From Thalassia testudinum (Eukaryota; Streptophyta; Magnoliopsida; Alismatales; Hydrocharitaceae), in the NCBI GenBank assembly GCA_037157565.1, contig JAZHRO010000046.1, forward strand, positions 19,442,501-19,506,500: 64,000 nucleotides of DNA, read 5' to 3'. Positions 56,775 to 64,000 of this stretch are shown here, in pieces (within the stretch, counting starts at the first letter, position 1; each line of letters starts with the position of its first letter). Below the pieces are notes generated by a model. That model was not told where the DNA came from and made no database searches. It worked only from the letters and a program-made list of their open reading frames with translations. The position numbers and the translations under genes were made by a program.

Positions 56775-59467
56775 TGTAACGACCCGGTTCCCGAGTCCCT
56801 ACGAGACACGAGAACCAGACCGACTCAACTAATCCCAAGACCTATTCGTCCAACGAGGAAGTAACCAAAAGACAGTAAAATAAATCACATTCAGCATGAA
56901 TATAACTAACAGTAAGAAAGTACAGCAGTAAGGAAAGAAACTACTACAGTAGGTACCACCACAACAGTAAAAACAACATTTATCATATAACAAGAACTGC
57001 AGGTAAAGAAGGTACAGCGGAAACAAAAACTACTCACTAGAACAGAAACAAAAGAGGTACAAAAGGCTGTGGTAACTCTACTGGACCCTACTCGGCCCAG
57101 CGTCCTCTGCAGCCGCCGACCCTGGCTGCTCAACACCTGGTCCTGAAAAAGGTAACGAGTGTAACACATCAGCAAAACGCTGAGTAGAGTGGCAAACTAA
57201 CTAAAGGCAACAGTAGAGTGTACAGTAGCTGTTATGTTCTATTACTTCCTTTATTCACATCTTTCAATTTTTCTCACTATTTCATTTATTTCTCAGATCC
57301 TTTACTTGATCTCGAATGTCCTCGTGGGAACGATCTTGATTGCAGTCTTTTCCAAAAGTAGAAGTAGCACGTGGTGCTCTCCTGGCCGAGAGAGTCCCCC
57401 GTGGTGATCCTACCCTCAGTCAACCACCCCAAGGTCACTGACAGACGTAACGGTGACTACGGCACGCGCGATAAAAGCACAGGTAGCTAGCCCGCACTGG
57501 CACGCGGTCAGTCGTTTCCATTAACGGGTGCGCCCAAAGCACAGCACGGAACCAGGGCAGAGCCCTCTCAGTAACAGGGGTCCAACCCCTCCACAGTAAC
57601 CAAACCGGGGCCTTGCCCCTCCACAGTCCGCGCACCCTCGCCTGACTACCCTGGTTTGCCCTAGTGGGCCTAACAAGTCGGTGAAGGAGGCTAGCAGAAC
57701 CCCGGGGCCCGTGGGGTAGCTAGTACTCTCCTAACACTACTAGCTCTCCTCGGTACTACGTACACGAGGGCCAACAAGTCGATACAGAGTGGCCAATCCT
57801 AACCCCGGGTCCCTGGGGCAGCTGGCCCCACTCTGCACTAAACAGGTACAGGTACTTCCCTTGGTACTGCGTACCCAAGAGACAGTACAAACTACATCTC
57901 AGTTTCCATTCCTTTTTCTTTCCAGGAGTTCCACTCCTAATTCCCCGTAGGGTTCCAGCTATTTATCTCAGAACATCATATGTTTCACTTTCCAGACTCA
58001 CGTTCTCAAAAATCCATGATCTCAATCATGTTTCTTTATTCATGACAGACAACTATTAATTCAAATTACAGGCAGCTTTATATTCCTTTCCATTTTTTTT
58101 TTCCAAGACTGCAGTATTATACATTCCACTAGTTCTTCCATCCTAGGGTTCATGTCACATCCTAGGATCTAGCATACAACTAGTTTTCCAGCCCTAGGAT
58201 TCATGCATCACCTAGGAGCTATCATTCCATACATTTCTCATTCCTAGGATTCATGCAATGTCCTAGCTTCTAGTTATGGTTCCATACTTTAACAGATTTT
58301 ATTAATAAACTTAAGCCACTCTACCAGGTACAACGGGAGTAATGGGGGCGTGATCGGGAATCCCGTGCGCCTCCGCGACTCTCAAGACTGCAACTGAACG
58401 AGGTCCTATCACAAGGATCAAACACAAGGAGTGTCTCAAAACAGTGTATAGCTACTATAGGCGGGTAGAGGAATTACTTCTGAAAAGAATGCAACTCGAA
58501 TCGCGGAAAACGGAGCCCGAACGGGCCCTAAACGGGTCGAAAAAGACGATACTGTGCAAAATCAGACGTCTGGAACTCCTTCCAGACGTCTTAAACGGTG
58601 GATCAGAGAATTACCTGTTCAGCGTGGTTTCCCAGACGTCCAGAAGTCTGCGGGGACGTCTTTCCTAGATCCCAGACGTCCGATGGTCCCTCAGGACGTC
58701 TGGAGGTCACTCCCGCCGTCTGGTACAACTTCCAGACGTCTGATTCGCAAAGGATGGCGAATCAGCGAACCTGCGCACAGCCAACCCCCTCCCTCAGTAC
58801 GGTCAGTCGACAAGAAGGAAGAAGAAGGCGGAAACTCACATTTCAGACGTCTGTATGATATTACAGACGTCGACCTTGCCATCTGGCTATCAATCCAAAC
58901 GTCTGATTCTGGAAATTTTTCCAGAATCAGGACCCTGCTCGGCCTCCGCTCGCGACGCCGCCCGCGTCGCACCTCGCGCTCCTGCTGCTCAGACCGCAGC
59001 AGGTCCCTCTCCACGTCGCTCCGCGCCCCCTGCGCCCTCCATCGGCCAGCCAAGCCGCTCCGGCGAGCTCGCCCTCACGGCAGAGCTCCGCCCTCGCACG
59101 CCGCACCTCCGCGCTCACTGCGGCCGCCGCTGCCGCCCTCGCGTTCGCTCGCTCTCGCGCACAGGAAGGAGAAGAAGAAGGAGACGGTGGAGACGGGAGG
59201 GGAGGCGCAACCCTTTTAACGCCGCGCGGAGAGGAGAGAGGAGGTGGCAGGCCGCCTGCAGCCGCAGAGAGAAAAAGGGGGAATATGCGGTCTGCGCGCT
59301 CAGGTGCGCAGGCGACTCGCGTGTGTCGAAAATAACGGATTTCCAGACGTCTTGAAACTATCCCAGACGTCTTATCAGACGTCTGGTTGTGATCCCAGAC
59401 GTCTTGTCCAACATCTGAGCCACCTCCCAGACGTCTTAAAATACGTCTGGGGCACACATTCGTTACA
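56775..59467. mobile_element. E: solo LTR in element B
   Basis: 2,693 bases with perfect ends (TGTAACGA...TCGTTACA) and a perfect CTTGA duplication (56770-56774 and 59468-59472). There is no coding region. TGTAACGACCC-type starts are common in chromovirus (Del/Tekay-like) LTRs, so that origin is likely but unproven. It contains two tandem diverged segments with hairpins (57671-57890) and a strong GACGTC array. Frames at 58554-59457 reflect its GC-rich composition. Confidence 0.9.
58563..59452. repeat. CAGACGTCTGG palindrome array in solo LTR E
   Basis: About 15 GACGTC words plus two degraded ones, in two clusters (58563-58910 and 59344-59452). Most lie within CAGACGTCT, often extended to the palindrome CCAGACGTCTGG. 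Spacing is irregular (about 11 to 110 bases within clusters), so it is not a tandem repeat. Confidence 0.85.
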
Positions 59468-59472
59468 CTTGA

Positions 59473-60405
59473 CTCTGCTCCGCTAGCTAGACATCAGATT
59501 GAACAGTAGAAACAGACTAATCGAAAATAATCTCGTTCTGAGTTCTGAAGAGCGAGTTCAATCCTTAAGGCCAACGTCTACTCTGTTTTATTTAGGGCTA
59601 GGTTTGACTGTGCTTTGCAATGTGATGGGCCCTTTAAATGGGTTGTGCCCTTAATGATTGATTGATTCGTGTGTACGTGCACAACCAGTGGTTTTCAAGC
59701 AAGATTATTTTTTATGTGAATTTTAAGGTTCAAATCTTGCTTAGTAGCTTTTAGGATTCAACTTTAGGTGTTTTCAATCAAGTTTCGTTGGCACACCAGG
59801 TTTTGCAAGCACAGGTGAAGATGTTTTCCTTTAAAGTTTAAAAAGAATGTGGAGTGCCTGGTGAATCCCTTAGAGTTGAACCTAATTGGCAGCTACTTGA
59901 TAAGTTAATTTTATTTGAAGTGGTGCAGCCCAAGCAACTCAAACAATTGGCCTATTGCACCACTTAATTAGGCATACAAATGATTACCTAATCTGATTTC
60001 TACTTAATTATGTGTTTGCATGTGTGTACCGGCTCCTAAGATCGGTTTACCGGTTGAGTTTGAAAATCAGATGAGGTTGTGTACCTCTGTGAAATTTTTT
60101 TCTTTTTAATTTTTTTCTTTTTAATGTGGGCGTTGGGGTGAGTATGGGTGTCAAACAACAAACAATCTAACCTTAGAGTTTATAAAAACACCTAGGTTGA
60201 TTGATGTTTGAGTTATTATGTGATGAAATGAAAATTAATGGGTGGGAGGTGGGGGATAACTCACAAAACCTTCTACAGCACTTTACTCCGATCTACTGCT
60301 TTTGCCTGACTCGAAAGAGTACCTGCAATCACAATAAGAAAGGAGAAAAGTGAGGTAAATGATTTGTAAGTTAGAAAATGCAAAGAGAAACCAAAGAGCG
60401 TCACC
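59473..60405 (-). other. Element B leader
   Basis: No gene. It aligns by eye with the A leader: GCTAGCTAGACATCAGAT, TCAATCCTTAAGGCCAAC, GATGGGCCCTTTA and GTGTACGTGCACAACCAG are shared. Confidence 0.6.
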
Positions 60406-60463
60406 TCCCCTGCAACAGCGCCAAAATGTTGAACGTGCGAATCGTTCCCCGGCAACGGCGCCA
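60406..60463 (-). promoter_or_regulatory. Doubled primer-binding site of element B
   Basis: Two tRNA-Asp-type sites lie exactly 40 bases apart. 60446-60463 reads, in minus sense, TGGCGCCGTTGCCGGGGA. 60406-60423 reads TGGCGCTGTTGCAGGGGA. Between them is an LTR-end fragment (plus TGTTGAACGTGCGAATCG, 60427-60444). Confidence 0.85.
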
Positions 60464-61116
60464 AAATGTTGAACAAGCGAATTGCTACGCTAACGTGTTT
60501 GGTTTTAGAAAACCTACCGTTGTAGCTTGAAAGCGAAGAATTTGTGTTCAACAAATAAAATTTATACCGAAAAGAATTCTGGGTCGAACGTAGGGAGGCT
60601 ACGTTGATCTATATTTGCAATTATATTTTTTTAGGATTTTTGATAAGCAATGCAATATAATTACAATGGATCTATCAGATTAAAAGAAAGAGAGAGAGAG
60701 AGAGAGAAAGAGAACATGCATTCAATATTTCAACTATTTATATAATCAAACTAAATAAAAGTTACACGAGAAAGCAGGAAATCAATTACACTATAAAGCA
60801 AGAAAAATTCTACACTAGAAAAGCTGTAAATAATAATGGGAGAGAGAAGTTATCCTCCTCGACGATCGCTTGGAGGACGAGCCGAACGGGACGGCGCCTG
60901 GATGAAGGAGAACGAAGCAGGACGAAGGAGAACGAAGCAGAAGAACGGGAACGGAGCAGCACGCCGTCGTCGTCGCGGGATCCACTTCCGAAGGGGGACG
61001 AAAATTTGGACTTTATCTCGCAAGAAGCATCCTGGGTGTGGGACAAGCTTCTCTTGAGCTTTGGAGGGGTAGAGAAGAGAAGGAAGGGATGAGAATTTCG
61101 TATGGAGGGGGTCTCC

Positions 61117-61210
61117 TTTTATAGTTGCAAGGAGTGGGGGCAAAATGGGCATTACAACTTTGAAATAATAAATGAGGGGTCTTTAGTGACGGATAAATCC
61201 GTCACTAAAG
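61117..61210 (-). promoter_or_regulatory. Element B 5' LTR promoter: TATA box and perfect dyad
   Basis: TATAAAA on minus at 61117-61123 and the 14-bp inverted repeat at 61181-61210. The dyad is identical in both LTRs. Confidence 0.75.
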
Positions 61211-61487
61211 CCCCCAACGTGGGCGTAGCTTCCGCGCCCAAGCGCGCCTCCTCGGCTGCCCGCTTCTTCAACGTATACGCACATCCATCAGTTCTTAGCT
61301 GTCTGATCGCGAGATCGGACGGCTTAAGACGCATCTCCGCCCGCTCGTTGTGTGCCCGCCGGCACGTGCGATCGCGCGTCCATGCCGCGCGTTCAATCAC
61401 GCGTGAACGCTATCGGGCACATGCGACCGTCCGATCGCGATCCAACGCCCGCCCGCTCTCAATCACCCGCGCCTTCCAGCCCTTTAC

Positions 61488-61545
61488 TGCGGTTCGAACC
61501 CGCGCCCGCCGCTCGCCCAAGCGCACTTGACCGCTGCGCTACGAG
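61488..61545 (-). other. tRNA-like module in the B LTR (right copy)
   Basis: In minus sense GTAGCGCAGCGGTC (A-box-like) is followed by GGGTTCGAACCGC (B-box-like, 61489-61501). I do not call it a functional tRNA, because the anticodon arm is not recognisable. Confidence 0.5.
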
Positions 61546-63392
61546 GCGCAGATGGTCGAGCGGACACTTCTAGGAGCGGCTGACCACAGCCGTTGGATTG
61601 AGATCCAACGGCGGATAGCGAGCAGGTGCAGGGCCTTCAGAGATTCATGCGGCCGTTTGGGCGGCTGGGATGGTGCCACATGGCGCCATCTTGGCCTCCC
61701 ATCTTCTAGAAGTTGTAGATGGTGCCACGGAAGTCGGATTGACTTGATTTTTGCGTCGTTGGGCTGCAATCATCGATCCAAATTCATCCATGCGGTCGGA
61801 TTTGTCATTTGAAGAGTGGATTTACATCATCCTGGCACTTGATCTTCTAGGGATCCCCAGTCACTATCTGATGCTACGGATGCCTGATCAGGGCGATCTT
61901 GGAGTCGTTGAACTCCAATCGTCGCCCTGATCACATCCATACGGTTGGATCTTCGATCCGAGGCCCCGATAAAATGTTTGCCCTGTCTAAGCACATAAAA
62001 GGAGACAATTAACCTCCATTTTATTCAAACTACTCTAAATGCAAGATGATGCATGTTATGCAATATTTATATCATGAAATGCAATCCTATGCTTAAGAAC
62101 ATGCATATATAGACATCTTAAGTAGTGTAAATGTGTTTACATCAAAACATGTATGGATGTCGCATTGCCCCCCTGGCCGTTGATCTTCCTCGGGCTTCAT
62201 GTGATGCTACGGGACTCCGATCTGGATGATTTCAGAGGCGTTAGACTCCGATCGTCGTATTAATCAGATCTGTATGGTCTGATCATCCATCCGAGGTCCT
62301 GAAATAAATCCTCTCCTCTCCTGACCATAAAAAGAACCTAATTAACCCAAAATATATACAACTACTCTAAATGCACAATGATGCATGTTATGCAATATTT
62401 ATAACATGAAATGCAAATCTAAGCCTAGGAACATGCATGAATAGGCATTTTAACCTAGATAGATGTGTATATATCGCCCTACCCTTTTTCCCTCTATTTA
62501 TCCTTTGATTTCGATCCCTCGACACGCCGTTCACCTCCATCATCCTCACCTCCAACCGAACCTCTGGAGAGGCGCCTCCATCGCTACACCCCTCCATCCG
62601 CCTCGCCAACCACCTCACAACCTTCGCCACACCACCCTCTACAAAACCCCTCTCCTTATTTACCACTCCACTCACCCACATCATCACCAAACAACCCATC
62701 ACCGTACGTTCGTTTCCACCTCCGACCGGCCACAACAGGTCGCCATCTGCCACGAAACCACCTATGCTACACTCGCAAGCCCTTAGTGACTCTTATGGGC
62801 TATTCTAATGTGGCCGAGAGGTCATGTTAATGGATTTCAGGTACACACCGCCCTCTGTTGTCGACACCATTAATGCCGACATGTTCTTCATGCCCTAGCC
62901 GTGCATGACCCAGGTGCCATGCCTAGGTGGTGCGGAATCAACAACTGCAGACTCCCCGGTCCCCAATTGGGAGGGGGAGGTGCAGTTGTGACTCTAATTC
63001 GAGGATGCCTTTCCACTACATCAGTACTGCGCACGCGAAGGAAGGAGGGGGACATTTAGTCCCACCTCGAAAACGAGTGAAGAGGCACGCACGCATAAGT
63101 TGATTTTGCACATACAGTTATTCGCCTCCTAACACAAAGGGTGAGGTCCTCCACACCCTTCACATGCGCCTCACCCATGACCCGTCCCTCATGGGCCTGG
63201 CACTAATCCAACCCTCTTAACCCGCGCACTCCTCGCTCACCACCCACTGCCAGTGAGCCTGGTCCCTGGTGCACTATACCCGGATATCCAATTACCCGAT
63301 ACTGTGGCCTTGGGAAGGCGAAGAAGAGAAAACCTAGAGAGAGGAAGGAAAGAGAGCACAGGGGTAGGGGGTTTTGCTCTCTACGACACTGG

Positions 63393-64000
63393 TGTCGGAC
63401 CCGGTTAGGTTGTTAATATGATGATTTTATCGTTGAAGTGTGTATAGTGGTTAACCTAAATCAGACCTAACCATCTCTTTACAAAATTTTTAACCTGGCC
63501 TACTTGATTTTATCTTGGTCACTTTTAGGCCCAGGGTCGAACTCAGGGAAGTGGGGTTACAAGTTAACTTTCTACGCCTTTCCTACAACGAGTCTCTTCC
63601 GTTCGTTTATTGTGTTTTTGGTGTTTTTCTATTTAAACTTTTTTTCTGATAATCTTGTCCTTGAGGCACACCCTCAAAATTGGGTTCTTGGCTTTGAGCT
63701 AAATCAGGGTTCCAAAATGGGTCTTGCTATTCGCAAGACGGAGTACCTTCAATTCAAAGATTATCTTTTCTCTTTTATATATATATTTTTTTATCTTTTT
63801 ACTGGCATGCAAGAGAAATAGAAGTAAATACAGTATAGATATATATGTATATACTATATATGTATAAAGGGGTGGGGGTGGAGGCGGAGATGGAGTGTAC
63901 ACGGTGTCGAGTCGGTCGTCGTCTAGAAAGACGCAACCAATAGGACGAAGTGCCGCGTGTACGGTGTAGGATGGATGGTGGAAGATGAATCTGAACACGC
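63393..64000 (-). mobile_element. H: start of another LTR inserted in the C 3' LTR
   Basis: Homology to the C LTR stops after CTCTACGACACT and a new sequence starts TGTCGGACCCGG. The shared LTR motif appears as GGTCGAACTCAGGGAA (about 63535-63550), near GGGGTTACAAG, in the orientation seen in minus-strand LTRs. AT repeats lie at 63778-63790 and 63838-63865. No domain is seen in the short frames, and the rest is outside the window. Confidence 0.6.

Larger units (their letters stand above)
51827..62144 (-). mobile_element. Element B: complete non-autonomous LTR retrotransposon
   Basis: The LTRs are 51827-53500 (1,674) and 60467-62144 (1,678) and are very alike, so this is probably one of the younger insertions. 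Flanking 5-mers AAACC and AAACA are a near-perfect duplication, and the host A-type LTR resumes at TGTATGGATGTCGC. In minus sense the primer site (doubled) abuts the right LTR and the purine tract abuts the left. The body has ORF-B and no pol, and is split by solo LTR E. Confidence 0.9.
60467..62144 (-). repeat. Element B 5' LTR (right)
   Basis: It pairs with 51827-53500. It carries a (GA)n run (60690-60708), the shared motif GGTCGAACGTAGGGAGG near 60582, a TATA box and dyad at 61117-61210, and the tRNA-like module at 61488-61545. Confidence 0.9.
50662..62476 (-). mobile_element. A2: solo LTR of the A family, split by element B
   Basis: Once B is removed about 1.5 kb remains (50662-51826 and 62145-62476). 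It is homologous to the A LTRs, including the GGGTTACAAGTAACCC-type dyad, GGTCGAACACAGGGAGG (50773-50790) and the GATGTGTATATATC end. CCTAC flanks it on both sides (50657-50661 and 62478-62482). There is no internal region, so it is a solo LTR. The terminal TG/CA bases have decayed. A (GA)n run lies at 50931-50950. Confidence 0.82.
39951..63392 (+). mobile_element. Element C: non-autonomous LTR retrotransposon, 3' LTR interrupted
   Basis: Its 5' LTR is 39951-42782. The primer site is at 42786, the body runs to 49350, the purine tract is at 49351-49369, and the 3' LTR starts at 49370. Large inserts split that LTR: A2 at 50662-62476, then H from 63393. The body has one broken frame (ORF-C), no pol, and a solo LTR (D). 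The distal end of the 3' LTR is beyond the window, so the target duplication cannot be tested. Confidence 0.85.
49370..63392 (+). repeat. Element C 3' LTR, split by A2 and cut by H
   Basis: 49370-50661 and 62477-63392 together match the first 2.2 kb of the 5' LTR. The rest should lie beyond the window, after H. The homology returns at CCCTACCCTTTTTCCCTC on the right of A2 exactly where it stopped on the left. Confidence 0.85.

Noticed and set aside
58563..59452. Possible CRISPR array
   Set aside because: The repeats are only 8-12 bases, spacing is irregular, and the context is a plant LTR.
58554..59457. Frames of 166-221 codons rich in Arg and Ser
   Set aside because: They lie in solo LTR E, and the repeated residues come from the CAGACGTCTGG array and GC-rich sequence.

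Overview
The window looks like a gene-poor, heterochromatic stretch of a flowering-plant nuclear genome. I see no ordinary host gene, rRNA, functional tRNA or CRISPR array. Almost every base can be assigned to nested retrotransposons. The evidence for a plant is an Athila-lineage Ty3/gypsy polyprotein, primer-binding sites matching the 3' end of tRNA-Asp, an L1-type LINE, LTRs of 1.4-2.8 kb, and stacking up to five levels deep. The species cannot be told from the sequence.

Layout, left half. The outer element is a decayed Athila-type element on the minus strand (1-35136). Its integrase, RNase H, reverse transcriptase and protease remnants lie at 494-3671, its gag is split into three pieces, and its 5' LTR is at 33770-35136. 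A LINE (4814-9968) and a solo LTR called LTR-I (10303-31386) interrupt gag. LTR-I is itself split by element A (11553-30129, minus). The left LTR of A holds a solo LTR (12232-15042), and its right LTR holds the complete element F (21079-29062, plus).

Layout, right half. A gag-only element G (35137-39950, minus) abuts the Athila LTR and is followed by element C (39951 to about 63392, plus). C carries a solo LTR, D (45537-47747), in its body. Its 3' LTR (from 49370) is split by a solo LTR of the A family, A2 (50662-62476). A2 is split by element B (51827-62144, minus), and B holds solo LTR E (56775-59467). A further LTR, H, starts at 63393. Most boundaries were set by TG...CA ends and 5-bp target duplications.

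How the parts relate. A, B, C and F have LTRs, a tRNA-Asp-type primer site and purine tracts but no pol. Each carries one broken reading frame of about 500-620 codons that I do not recognise. The frames of A and B are clearly homologous, and those of C and F resemble them in layout. The 3' noncoding regions share a plan: a purine block, an A-rich tract, repeated small hairpins, then the true 3' purine tract. Together with Athila (pol) and G (gag only), this looks like a community of non-autonomous elements that borrows enzymes from an Athila/Tat-type partner. The best candidates for something undescribed are the A/B/C/F protein, the shared RNA architecture, and the inverted repeats placed just upstream of the LTR TATA boxes.
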